From the NCBI GenBank assembly GCA_002365175.1, contig DEZK01000038.1, positions 1 to 42,299 on the forward strand: DNA of 42,299 nucleotides. Direction: 5' to 3'. The stretch is from Raskinella chloraquaticus (SeqCode) (GTDB taxonomy: Bacteria > Pseudomonadota > Alphaproteobacteria > Rhizobiales > UBA4765). Shown here piece by piece: positions 19,431 to 27,242 of the stretch. The translations under genes and the position numbers were made by a program. Every line of letters starts with the position of its first letter. The stretch's first letter is position 1. The notes below the pieces were generated by a model. The model searched no databases. It saw only the letters and a program-made list of their open reading frames with translations, and was not told the origin of the DNA.

Positions 19431-19547
19431 GATCCTCCTCGTGGCCACACCGTGACTGCCCGATGATAGTGGCGCGACCCTGATGATCACATTAGGCGGA
19501 CGGCAAGGCGCCGCCAAGGCCACAAACGCGTGACCTGATCGCTTGCC

Positions 19548-20087
19548 TCACGGCTTGGGCGCATCCGACAGCGAGCGCAGATAGGCGATGATGTCGGCGC
19601 GATCACTTGCTTTGCGCACACCGGCAAAGGCCATCGCCGTGCCGCTCACGTAAGTCCGGGGATTGGCGATGAATTTGTTAAGCGATTCGGCATCCCACTT
19701 CGTTCCTTCCGCTTTCGCTTTCTTGAAGCTCTCGGAATAATTGAAGCTGGCGATGTAGGCTCGGTTGGCGCCGTAGATATCCCACAGGTTCGGGCCGGCT
19801 TTGTTCGCCCCTCCCTTGTCAGGTGTGTGACATTGGGTGCAGGGCCGGAAGGCCTGTTCGCCGCGCTTGACATCCGCGCTCGCCAGCAATTCGGCGATGG
19901 GCGTTTCCGGCTCTGCGGCTGCTGCTGCCGCACCTGGCGCCGCCGTTTCAGCAACCGCCACCGCATAACCGGGCTTTGCCGGCTTTTCGACTGCGTAAAG
20001 CCCGCCGGCGAGAATGGACAGGCCAACGGTGAGCGTCAGCATCAACAACAAAGCCATGGCGATTTTGGTTTGTTCAAAAGATTCCAT
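19548..20087 (-). CDS. cycM: Membrane-anchored c-type cytochrome (CycM/c552 type)
   Basis: This 179-residue protein has an uncleaved N-terminal membrane helix (about 9-31), a flexible Ala/Pro-rich linker (about 35-65) and a class I cytochrome c domain. The haem-binding motif CTQCH lies at residues 83-87, and a probable methionine ligand lies in SGTAMAFAGV near the C-terminus. In rhizobia and bradyrhizobia such proteins carry electrons from the bc1 complex to terminal oxidases. The gene is divergent from kdsB, an arrangement I recall as common in Hyphomicrobiales. A weak ribosome site precedes the ATG at 20087. Confidence 0.9.
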   Translation of the reverse strand: MESFEQTKIAMALLLMLTLTVGLSILAGGLYAVEKPAKPGYAVAVAETAAPGAAAAAAEPETPIAELLASADVKRGEQAFRPCTQCHTPDKGGANKAGPNLWDIYGANRAYIASFNYSESFKKAKAEGTKWDAESLNKFIANPRTYVSGTAMAFAGVRKASDRADIIAYLRSLSDAPKP

Positions 20088-20261
20088 AACCCGGTAGCTC
20101 CCTAGATCGGCGTCGTTTGGCGGAGGTGCATGTTATCCCGCCGCCGCTCACCCCTCTCGCCATCACTCTCCACTTGTCCTTGCCCGGTCGAAGAGACCAT
20201 CAATGACCCGGGGCAAAGCGCATGACGAGACAAAACGCGCTACGTATAGCCTTTCATTTGT

Positions 20262-20281
20262 TGGATGCAATCCATTATAAG
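20262..20281 (+). promoter_or_regulatory. Likely kdsB promoter with overlapping small dyad
   Basis: TATAAG at 20276-20281 resembles a -10 element 33 bases before the kdsB ATG. A weak -35 candidate (TTTCAT, 20252-20257) sits 18 bases upstream. The perfect dyad TGGAT-GCA-ATCCA (20262-20274) fills the spacer. The rest of the 226-base divergent region between the cytochrome gene and kdsB shows no other feature. Confidence 0.35.
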
Positions 20282-20313
20282 CGTCCTCCCCGTGCTACTT
20301 TTTGACGCCAACC

Positions 20314-21060
20314 ATGACCCGACCGATCATCCTTATCCCCGCGCGCATGGCCGCCCAGCGCCTTCCCGACAAGCCGCTTGCCGATATCAATGGCGTGCCG
20401 ATGATCGTGCATGTCTGGCGCCGGGCCCTGGCGGCTGATCTGGGGCCGGTGGTGGTGGCAACTGATTCGCCGAAAATCGCCGCCGTCATTGCAGCGGCGG
20501 GCGGACGGGCAGTCCTCACGCGCGCTGATCACGCCTCGGGGTCCGACCGGATCCGCGAAGCGTTGACGATTGTCGATCCCGTTGCCAGCCATGACATCAT
20601 CATCAACGTGCAGGGTGATCTGCCAACGCTTGATCCAGCCTTGCCGCGCCGGGCGGCTGACCTTCTGGGCAATGCAGCGACCGATATTGGTACCCTTGCG
20701 GCGATCATCACGCGCGCGGAGGAACGTACCGCCAGCCATGTCGTCAAAGCCGTGGCAACGCCGCTCACAAATAGCCCTAACTGTTTGCAAGCGCTCTATT
20801 TTACGCGCTCAACCGCTCCCTGGGGAGAGGGGCCGCTTCTCCACCATATCGGCCTTTACGCCTATCGCCGCGAGGCGCTGTTGCGCTTTTGCGCGCTTCC
20901 GCCATCGCCACTTGAGCAGCGCGAGAAGCTGGAACAGCTGCGGGCGCTGGAAAATGGCATGCGCATCGACATTGCCATCGTCGATGCGGTACCGCTGGGC
21001 GTTGACACGCCTGAAGACCTTGACCGGGCGCGGGCGATCCTCGCCAGCGCCCCTCTTTGA
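20314..21060 (+). CDS. kdsB: 3-deoxy-manno-octulosonate cytidylyltransferase
   Basis: This cytosolic enzyme of about 248 residues joins CTP and Kdo to give CMP-Kdo for the lipopolysaccharide inner core. The N-terminal nucleotidyltransferase motif PARMAAQRLPDKPL, the INVQGDLPTLDP block (canonical QGDEP is QGDLP here, as in several alphaproteobacteria) and the late HIGLYAYRREALLRF segment identify it. ATG 20314 starts the canonical MTRPIILIPARM, whereas the upstream in-frame TTG adds only four residues. The stop lies 41 bases before the pheA start, so the two are probably one transcript. It implies a Gram-negative outer membrane with Kdo-containing LPS. Confidence 0.95.
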   Translation: MTRPIILIPARMAAQRLPDKPLADINGVPMIVHVWRRALAADLGPVVVATDSPKIAAVIAAAGGRAVLTRADHASGSDRIREALTIVDPVASHDIIINVQGDLPTLDPALPRRAADLLGNAATDIGTLAAIITRAEERTASHVVKAVATPLTNSPNCLQALYFTRSTAPWGEGPLLHHIGLYAYRREALLRFCALPPSPLEQREKLEQLRALENGMRIDIAIVDAVPLGVDTPEDLDRARAILASAPL

Positions 21061-21101
21061 CCCGCCAGCAAACCTTAAACACGCAAGCAGACCTTGGGCC
21101 C

Positions 21102-21974
21102 ATGACCAGCAACACCATCGTCTATCAGGGGGAGCCCGGCTCCTACTCGCACACCTCCTGCCGTTCGGTCTTTCCCGGTTGGGAGGCGGTCGGCTGCGAC
21201 ACGTTCCAGGATTGCTTTCAGACGGTGCAGGATGGCGGCGCCTCGCTGGCGATGATTGCCCTTGAAAATTCGCTGGCCGGACGTGTTGCAGATGTGCATC
21301 ACCTGTTGCCAGGATCAGGATTATCGATCGTTGGCGAATTTTTCCTGCCGATTCATTTCCAGCTTCTCGCCCCCAGAGGGGCTACGACGGAAACCATCAA
21401 AACCGTGGAAGCCCATGTCATGGGGCTTGGCCAATGCCGCAAGATCATCCGCGAATTGAAATTGAAGGGCGTGGTGGCGGCCGACAATGCCGGGGCTGCC
21501 CGCGCAGTGGCCCAATCGGGCGATCTGACGCGCGCTGCCTTTGCCTCCGACGTCGCCGCCGAGATTTACGGCCTCGATACCCTGCGCCGCAACGTCGAGG
21601 ATGAGGCCCATAACACGACCCGTTTCGTCATCCTTGCCAAGGACAAGCGCGTGCCGGTGCGCGGTGTCCAGCCTTGCATCACCACCTTTGTCTTTCGCGT
21701 ACGCAACGTTCCAGCCGCCCTGTACAAGACGCTGGGCGGTTTTGCCACCAATGGCGTCAACATGACGAAACTCGAAAGCTACATGCTCGAGGGCCAGTTC
21801 TTTGCCACCATGTTCTACGCCGATGTCGAGGGCCATCCCGACGATCCGGGCCTGGCGCGGGCGCTCGACGAAATGACCTATTACTGCCGGGAGTTCACCT
21901 TGCTGGGCGTCTACCCCGCCCATCCCTTCCGCGACAATTTCCGCGAGCCGCTGGAAGTGCCGGGCGGGAAATAG
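21102..21974 (+). CDS. pheA: Prephenate dehydratase
   Basis: This monofunctional prephenate dehydratase of about 290 residues catalyses the last ring-forming step to phenylpyruvate in phenylalanine synthesis. The catalytic domain (about 5-185) starts at YQGEPGSYSH and contains the ENSLAGRV segment and the conserved TTRF motif (in EAHNTTRFVIL). The C-terminal ACT domain (about 200-280) has GGFATNGVNMTKLESYM, where the common ESRP sequence of the phenylalanine site is ESYM, as in other alphaproteobacterial versions. There is no chorismate mutase domain. ATG 21102 gives the usual start. An in-frame TTG at 21057 is less likely. The gene ends 9 bases from the convergent nudC. Confidence 0.94.
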   Translation: MTSNTIVYQGEPGSYSHTSCRSVFPGWEAVGCDTFQDCFQTVQDGGASLAMIALENSLAGRVADVHHLLPGSGLSIVGEFFLPIHFQLLAPRGATTETIKTVEAHVMGLGQCRKIIRELKLKGVVAADNAGAARAVAQSGDLTRAAFASDVAAEIYGLDTLRRNVEDEAHNTTRFVILAKDKRVPVRGVQPCITTFVFRVRNVPAALYKTLGGFATNGVNMTKLESYMLEGQFFATMFYADVEGHPDDPGLARALDEMTYYCREFTLLGVYPAHPFRDNFREPLEVPGGK

Positions 21975-21983
21975 GGCCGCAGC

Positions 21984-22949
21984 TCACGCCAGCCTGCCAT
22001 CCAGCCAGTCGCGCAGCAGCAGGTTCGCAATCGACATCGGCGGCGGGCAGAAAAGCCCTTGCGGATGGGTATTATCGATCATCATGCGGCATTCGGCGCG
22101 GCTGAACCAGCGGCCATCCTCAAGCTCGGTGTGGTCAAGCGTGATCGCCTCATCGCTGGTTTGCGCAAGGCATCCCATCATCAGCTGGCTGAAGGGAAGC
22201 GGCCAGGGCTGGGCGGCGTGAAAGACGACACGTGTGGCGCGTACCCCCGCCTCCTCCATCGTCTCGCGGCGCACTGCATCCTCCAGCGTTTCTCCAGGCT
22301 CGATGAAACCGGCGAGGCAGGAATACATGCCCGGCGCAAAGGCCTGCTTGCGCGCCAGCAGGCAGAAATCGCCGCGCACCACCATCATGATCGCTACCGG
22401 ATCAGTGCGCGGAAAATGGCTCGCCTTGCACGACGGGCATTCCCGGCGGTAGCCGGCGGAAGCGATCACGGTTCTGGCGCCGCAGCGCGCGCAATGCGGG
22501 TGAGTGGCGTGCCAGGCGAGAATGCCCTTGGCATGGCCGAGAATTGCCAGATCCTGCGACGGCACCAGCCCCTGAACGCCAATGGAGCGCAGATCGATCA
22601 CCACAAAACCCCTGGCTTTGAGGCTGTCGCTCTCTTCATCCGCCATGCCGGCGAAATAGGCGACATCGCCACGCATGCCGAGAAAAATGTCAGGGGCAGC
22701 GCCAAGTGCCGCTGCTGTTGCAATCGTCATGGTGGATGAAAAATCCGGGGGTGCCCCGAGCACGGCCTTGTCAGCGGCATAGACGATCATCCGCGCTGTC
22801 GCCGTTTGCAGCGACGCGAGGCGCGCCTCGTCATCGCGCCATTCCGCCTTGCGATCCAGCGGATTATTGCCATAGCCGGCGCGCGCGCTGGGCTCGTCGG
22901 CGACAAAGGCGGGCGCGGTCCCGACAGGGAGAGGATCGGCATTGAGCAT
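21984..22949 (-). CDS. nudC: NADH pyrophosphatase (NudC)
   Basis: This Nudix hydrolase of about 321 residues cuts NAD(H) to NMN(H) and AMP, and NudC enzymes can also remove NAD caps from RNA. A zinc ribbon with C153, C156, C171 and C174 precedes the Nudix box GFIEPGETLEDAVRRE at the start of residues 214-236. The NudC signature QPWPLPFSQLMMG follows at 247-259. The frame is open further upstream to 23066, but ATG 22949 gives the normal length and avoids running toward the SRP RNA promoter. It is convergent with pheA and divergent from the ffs-dnaX segment. Confidence 0.94.
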   Translation of the reverse strand: MLNADPLPVGTAPAFVADEPSARAGYGNNPLDRKAEWRDDEARLASLQTATARMIVYAADKAVLGAPPDFSSTMTIATAAALGAAPDIFLGMRGDVAYFAGMADEESDSLKARGFVVIDLRSIGVQGLVPSQDLAILGHAKGILAWHATHPHCARCGARTVIASAGYRRECPSCKASHFPRTDPVAIMMVVRGDFCLLARKQAFAPGMYSCLAGFIEPGETLEDAVRRETMEEAGVRATRVVFHAAQPWPLPFSQLMMGCLAQTSDEAITLDHTELEDGRWFSRAECRMMIDNTHPQGLFCPPPMSIANLLLRDWLDGRLA

Positions 22950-23089
22950 CAAAAAATCCCGGCGGAAGGGCGGGGCGGATGGCCAAAACCGCCGCGATGA
23001 AACCAGCTGCGATGGGCCGCATCGGTTGGCCGTACACAGGTTTAAGCGATGCGCCTGCGCCGTCAAGGCACGTTCGCTCGCCGTCTGCC

Positions 23090-23119
23090 TTGCACAGGGC
23101 CCTGCTTCTGTTCCATATA
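23090..23119 (+). promoter_or_regulatory. Probable promoter of the SRP RNA gene
   Basis: TTGCAC (23090-23095) and CATATA (23114-23119) have the order and 18-base spacing of a sigma-70-type -35/-10 pair, with the SRP RNA beginning a few bases later. The -10 match is partial, and TATAGG at 23116 is an alternative. It lies in the 370-base gap between nudC and dnaX, which otherwise holds the RNA gene. Confidence 0.45.
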
Positions 23120-23122
23120 GGG

Positions 23123-23223
23123 CCCGGGAGGTTGGCGGCAGGCGTGCCGCTCGCCAATCGGGTCAGGTCCGAGAGGAAGCAGCCCTAACGAATTCGGCGC
23201 GGGTTGTTGTTCAGCCTCCCACC
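23123..23223 (+). ncRNA. ffs: 4.5S signal recognition particle RNA (small bacterial SRP RNA)
   Basis: The segment GGTCAGGTCC at 23161-23170, followed by GAGA (23171-23174) and GGAAGCAGCC, is the near-invariant SRP RNA helix 8 with a GNRA tetraloop and the Ffh-binding internal loops. The ends pair as GGGAGG (23126-23131) with CCTCCC (23215-23220), enclosing a hairpin of about 100 bases. This is the size of small 4.5S RNAs in alphaproteobacteria. The RNA binds Ffh and targets nascent membrane proteins to FtsY. Location just upstream of dnaX agrees with what I recall for rhizobial genomes. The exact ends are uncertain by several bases. Confidence 0.93.
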
Positions 23224-23317
23224 TTTGCCAGGCCGAATCTGGCGGCAATCCAGCGTCCTGCCAGCGCTGAGGCGCGATCGGGCCGGCGGAACCAATCTGA
23301 CCGCCCGAGGGTACAAG

Positions 23318-25189
23318 ATGGCTGACAACATCATAAAGCCGCCCGCCACGCCGCTTCGTGCCTATCGCGTCCTTGCCCGCAAATACCGCCCGCGATCCTT
23401 CGATGATCTGATCGGCCAGGAGGCAATGGTTCGCACCCTGTCCAATGCTTTCGAAACGGGCAGACTGCCACAGGCATGGATGCTGACCGGCGTGCGCGGT
23501 GTCGGCAAGACGACGACGGCGCGTATCCTTGCCCGCGCGCTCAATTACCAATTGCCGGGCATGGCCGATCATCCGACCATTCACATGCCCACCCATGGCA
23601 TTCATTGCGAGGCCATCATTGAGGGCCGCCATCTTGATGTCATGGAAATCGACGCCGCGTCCCATACCGGTATCGATGACATCCGCGAGATCAGCGATGC
23701 CGCCCGCTACACACCAATGAGCGCGCGCTATAAGGTCTATGTCATCGACGAAGTGCACATGTTATCGAAAGCAGCATTCAATGGGCTGCTGAAAACCCTT
23801 GAAGAGCCACCTGCGCACGTCAAATTCATCTTTGCCACCACTGAAATTCGTAAAGTACCGGTCACCATATTGTCGCGCTGCCAGCGCTTCGATCTGCGCC
23901 GTATCGATATCGACGTGCTGAGCGCCCATCTCAACAAGATCGCCAGCGCCGAGGCCATGATGCTTGAGCCGGACGCGGCCTTGCTGATCGCGCGTGCCGC
24001 CGAAGGTTCGGTGCGCGACGCCCTCTCGCTTCTCGATCAGGCCAACGCGTCCGCCGAGGAGGCGATCACCGCAGAAACCGTGCGCCATATGCTGGGGCTG
24101 GCTGACCGCATGCGGATTTTCGATCTCCTTGACACGGTTATGCGCGGCAACGCCGCTGCAGCCCTTGATCTCTTCGCTGCGCATTATCGCGACGGGGTCG
24201 ACCCGGCGATCCTGGTTGGCGAAATGGCGGAAGCCGTTCATGCGCTCGCCCGCGCCAAGATTGTCGGCATCGAAGCGGGCTCCGATGCCGTTCCGCAGGC
24301 CGAGCGCGAGCGCATCACCACGCTTGCCACCGGGCTGTCGCAGGCCACCTTGTCACGCGCCTGGCAGATGTTGCTCAAAGGCAGCGAGGAGCTGAAAGAG
24401 GCGCCGCGCCCGGCAAGCGCGGTTGAAATGCTGCTCATCCGCCTGTGTCATGTCGCTGAATTGCCAAGCCCTGAGGATGTGGTGAAACGGTTGCAGCGGG
24501 GCGACGAAACAGGTGCGCCGGCGCCAAGCCGTGAAACATCTCCGCCACCCGCCGGGCGCGGGCCGGCGGCTGGTCCTGCCGCCACAGGAGCGCAATCGGA
24601 AAATATGCCCTCTGCTCGCTCTGAGGTCGTTTCGCAGGCGATACCCGGCCCGGGACCGGCTAAGGCCGCCACCCGCACCACACCGCGCCTGGTGAGCCAG
24701 TCACCCGCGCCCGCAGCACTCGCTGACGCCCGCCCGACGGCGATTGTCGAATTGCTGCGCTTCGAGGATCTGGTAGCTCTCGCCCACCATAAACGCGACA
24801 TCCGCCTGAAAACCGCGCTGGAGCGTTCGATCCACCTCGTGCGCTTCGAGCGGGGGCGAATTGAGTTTCGGTTTCGCGACGGCCAGGCCGCAACGCTTGT
24901 TCCCGACATGCAGCGCAAACTGCAGGAATGGACGGGCGAGCGCTGGCTCATCACCCTGTCGCAGGAGCAGGGTCTGCCGACATTGGAAGAGCAGGCAAAC
25001 GTCGAGCGACAGATGCTGGTCGACGACGTCCGCTCGCACCCGAGCGTTTCGGCTATTCTCGCCCGTTTCCCCGGCGCCGAGATCATCGATATCCGCATGC
25101 CGGACGCACCGCAGCCGACCGGGGCAGGTGACGCCGGCATGACCGTTCCAGATGATGACAATGATGAGAGTGCCCCATGGACATCATGA
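23318..25189 (+). CDS. dnaX: DNA polymerase III clamp-loader subunits gamma/tau
   Basis: This protein of about 623 residues is the ATPase subunit of the replication clamp loader. The AAA+ module (about 15-225) has Walker A GVRGVGKTTTA (K64), Walker B YVIDEVHMLS and the SRC arginine finger in ILSRCQRF. The usual zinc-module cysteines after the P-loop are mostly missing: only C97 remains in the segment 75-100. Domain III follows to about residue 385, then a Pro/Ala-rich linker and a tau-type C-terminal region (about 460-600). The frame is open from 23204, but that would overlap the SRP RNA. ATG 23318 gives the normal start MADNIIKPP. It overlaps ybaB by 13 bases. Confidence 0.95.
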   Translation: MADNIIKPPATPLRAYRVLARKYRPRSFDDLIGQEAMVRTLSNAFETGRLPQAWMLTGVRGVGKTTTARILARALNYQLPGMADHPTIHMPTHGIHCEAIIEGRHLDVMEIDAASHTGIDDIREISDAARYTPMSARYKVYVIDEVHMLSKAAFNGLLKTLEEPPAHVKFIFATTEIRKVPVTILSRCQRFDLRRIDIDVLSAHLNKIASAEAMMLEPDAALLIARAAEGSVRDALSLLDQANASAEEAITAETVRHMLGLADRMRIFDLLDTVMRGNAAAALDLFAAHYRDGVDPAILVGEMAEAVHALARAKIVGIEAGSDAVPQAERERITTLATGLSQATLSRAWQMLLKGSEELKEAPRPASAVEMLLIRLCHVAELPSPEDVVKRLQRGDETGAPAPSRETSPPPAGRGPAAGPAATGAQSENMPSARSEVVSQAIPGPGPAKAATRTTPRLVSQSPAPAALADARPTAIVELLRFEDLVALAHHKRDIRLKTALERSIHLVRFERGRIEFRFRDGQAATLVPDMQRKLQEWTGERWLITLSQEQGLPTLEEQANVERQMLVDDVRSHPSVSAILARFPGAEIIDIRMPDAPQPTGAGDAGMTVPDDDNDESAPWTS

Positions 25190-25497
25190 AGCTGATGAAG
25201 CAGGCCCAGGACATGCAGGCCAAGATGAAAGCGGCGCAGGATGATCTGGAGCGCATCGAGATCGAGGGCCTCGCCGGAGGCGACCTGGTCAGGGTGCGCC
25301 TCAACGGCAAGGGCGACCTTAAAGCCGTTGCGATCGACCCGTCGCTTTTGCTTGTCAGCGAAAAGGATATCCTTGAGGATCTGTTGATCGCTGCCCACGC
25401 CGATGCCCGGCGCAAGGTGGAAGCAGCTTCGGGCGACATGATGAAGAGCCTGACGGCGGGGTTGCCTCTGCCGCCGGGCTTCAAGCTGCCTTTCTGA
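25177..25497 (+). CDS. ybaB: YbaB/EbfC family nucleoid-associated protein
   Basis: This small DNA-binding dimer of 106 residues belongs to the YbaB/EbfC family. The sequence has the typical MKLMKQAQDMQAKMKAAQ start, the GLAGGDLVRVRLNGKGDLKAVAIDPSLL core and the VEAASGDMMKSLTAG ending. It begins inside the last codons of dnaX, so the two are translated from one message. It lacks any other domain. In most bacteria recR follows directly, but here an inverted gene intervenes. Confidence 0.95.
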   Translation: MDIMKLMKQAQDMQAKMKAAQDDLERIEIEGLAGGDLVRVRLNGKGDLKAVAIDPSLLLVSEKDILEDLLIAAHADARRKVEAASGDMMKSLTAGLPLPPGFKLPF

Positions 25498-25506
25498 TTT
25501 TCGAAC

Positions 25507-26484
25507 TTACAATCTGACGCGGGTCTGGCCCTTGCGCAGCGGCCGGTCATCAGGCGTTGCGTCGGAGGGCGCTGCCGGGAATAAATTGGGCAGGTTGGGC
25601 GGCGGCAGATTGGGGATCAATTCTCTGAACGGATTGTCTGAACGTCGGGCCGGGCGCTGCGCCTCGATATTGGGTGTTGCCTGCTGAACGACCGCGCTGC
25701 TCGGCTCGCCGCCGAGCCGCGGAAACGGAATCTGCGGGAACCAGGATTGTTCGGCCGGCTGATTGGCGGGCGGGGGTTCGGGTGCGGCCGCCACTGGTGG
25801 TGCCGGCGTCACCGGCTGGAGCGCGGGCAGAGCCGGTTGGGCTGGCTGGGGCGCGGCTACCGGTTGCGCTTGCGTCAGCGGCGAGGGCGCGCCGGTCGCC
25901 CCCGAACCTGCCACTGGTGCAGGCGGCGGCGCTGGTCGTGCGTCAAGCTGCGCTTTGACCTGATTGAGGCGCGCCTGGATGGCATCGCGGTCGGGATGAT
26001 CGAGCGCCGGCTCGATCTCGCTGCTGCCACTCGCGGTCCGGCGCAAATCGGCAATCACCCGCGTCTGCGTGCCGATAGAGGCGAAGGTGACGGTAAGGCG
26101 GATCGTCGACAGGCGCGATCCCGACAGCTTTGTGAGGACGGTTGAATAGGGGGTGTCGGTCGCAACCTTGTAGCCAAGCCCGATCAGCGCCGGCAGAACG
26201 GCAGCCTTGACCGGCCCGGAGCTTGCCAGAATATTGGCTTCCGGCGCTGTCAGGCCCCGGGGATCATTGCTGGCGGCGCGAATGGCAGGCGGCGTCGGAG
26301 CGTTGACACCCAAGGGGTCGACAGCCGGGCGCGTTCCCGGGCTTGCCGCCGGTTCGGCGGCCGAGAATGCCGGCAGGCTTGGAAAGGCTGGCAGGGCGAG
26401 CGGGCTCGATCCTTCAAGGCTCGAACACCCCGCACACAGGGCGCCAAGCCCTCCAGCAATCAGCATACAGATAAAACGCGACAT
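25507..26484 (-). CDS. Uncharacterised proline-rich putative lipoprotein
   Basis: I do not recognise this 325-residue protein. It begins with a signal-peptide-like segment ending in CAGC with cysteine 20, a slightly unusual lipobox, so membrane anchoring is likely but not certain. Residues about 75-185 look globular (LGYKVATDTPYSTVLTKL, then ADLRRTASGSSEIEPALDHPDRDAI). Residues about 190-300 are very rich in Pro, Ala and Gln. The C-terminus is basic (LRKGQTRVRL). Its stop is 9 bases from the ybaB stop, and its start faces recR across 141 bases. It thus breaks the otherwise standard dnaX-ybaB-recR row. A periplasmic or envelope role is inferred only from the signal. Confidence 0.75.
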   Translation of the reverse strand: MSRFICMLIAGGLGALCAGCSSLEGSSPLALPAFPSLPAFSAAEPAASPGTRPAVDPLGVNAPTPPAIRAASNDPRGLTAPEANILASSGPVKAAVLPALIGLGYKVATDTPYSTVLTKLSGSRLSTIRLTVTFASIGTQTRVIADLRRTASGSSEIEPALDHPDRDAIQARLNQVKAQLDARPAPPPAPVAGSGATGAPSPLTQAQPVAAPQPAQPALPALQPVTPAPPVAAAPEPPPANQPAEQSWFPQIPFPRLGGEPSSAVVQQATPNIEAQRPARRSDNPFRELIPNLPPPNLPNLFPAAPSDATPDDRPLRKGQTRVRL

Positions 26485-26625
26485 GTGCCTGCTCTGTTAT
26501 CGCAGCCAAACCGGGCTGCTACTGCAATTGTGACATACTGGCAAGCGTTCATGGCTAAACTTGGTGCATGGACAGCCGAACATGGTAAATCCCGCCTGGT
26601 TGAGTCTGACCCCTCCGGAGTGCCT

Positions 26626-27231
26626 ATGATCCGCTACAGTGCCGGCCCTGAAATAGATCGCCTGATCCAGCTTCTGGCCCGTCTGCCGGGGCTTGGTCCG
26701 CGCTCTGCCCGCCGCGCGGCGCTGGCTCTGATCAAACGGCGCGAACAATTGCTCGATCCGCTGGCCGTGGCCTGTCGTGATGTCGCCGAGAAGATTATCG
26801 TCTGCCGCACCTGTGGTAACGTCGATACACTCGATCCCTGTTCGATCTGCCGCGATCCGCAGCGCCAGGGAGGCATGCTGATCATCGTTGAGGATGTCGC
26901 CGATCTGTGGGCGATGGAGCGCGCGGCCGCCGCCGGTGCGCGCTACCATGTGCTGGGCGGAACCTTGTCGGCGCTGGATGGCGTGACACCTGACCGCCTT
27001 CATCTGGCCGTGCTGCCGGGGCGTATCATTGATGAGAAGATCGATGAGGTGGTTCTGGCCCTTAATGCCACCGTCGAAGGCCAGACGACGGCCCATTACA
27101 TCACCGATCTTCTGGCCGCGACCGGCGTCAAGGTCACGCGCCTTGCCCATGGCGTGCCGGTCGGCGGCGAACTTGATTATCTCGATGAGGGGACGCTGAC
27201 GACGGCGTTGCGGGCGCGCCTGCCGTTCTGA
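26626..27231 (+). CDS. recR: Recombination mediator protein RecR
   Basis: This 201-residue protein works with RecF and RecO to load RecA on gapped DNA. It shows the helix-hairpin-helix segment LARLPGLGPRSARRAALAL (about 17-35), the zinc finger C60, C63, C72 and C75, and a Toprim domain (about 82-175) with MLIIVEDVADLWAMERAA. The frame is open from 26485, but ATG 26626 gives exactly the usual RecR length and has GGAG 6 bases upstream. It is convergent with rmuC, with 11 bases between the stops. Confidence 0.96.
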   Translation: MIRYSAGPEIDRLIQLLARLPGLGPRSARRAALALIKRREQLLDPLAVACRDVAEKIIVCRTCGNVDTLDPCSICRDPQRQGGMLIIVEDVADLWAMERAAAAGARYHVLGGTLSALDGVTPDRLHLAVLPGRIIDEKIDEVVLALNATVEGQTTAHYITDLLAATGVKVTRLAHGVPVGGELDYLDEGTLTTALRARLPF

Positions 27232-27242
27232 GGGCTGTCATC

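Noticed and set aside
22950..23066. Longer N-terminus for nudC
   Set aside because: The extra residues are Arg/Pro-rich without similarity to NudC, and the shorter form has normal length.
23204..23317. Longer N-terminus for dnaX
   Set aside because: It would overlap the 3' end of the SRP RNA gene and add residues not seen in DnaX. The ATG at 23318 gives the normal start.
25730..25960. Gly/Ala/Pro-rich repeats in the lipoprotein gene considered as a separate tandem repeat
   Set aside because: The repeats are irregular codon-level low complexity within the coding frame, not a DNA repeat array.
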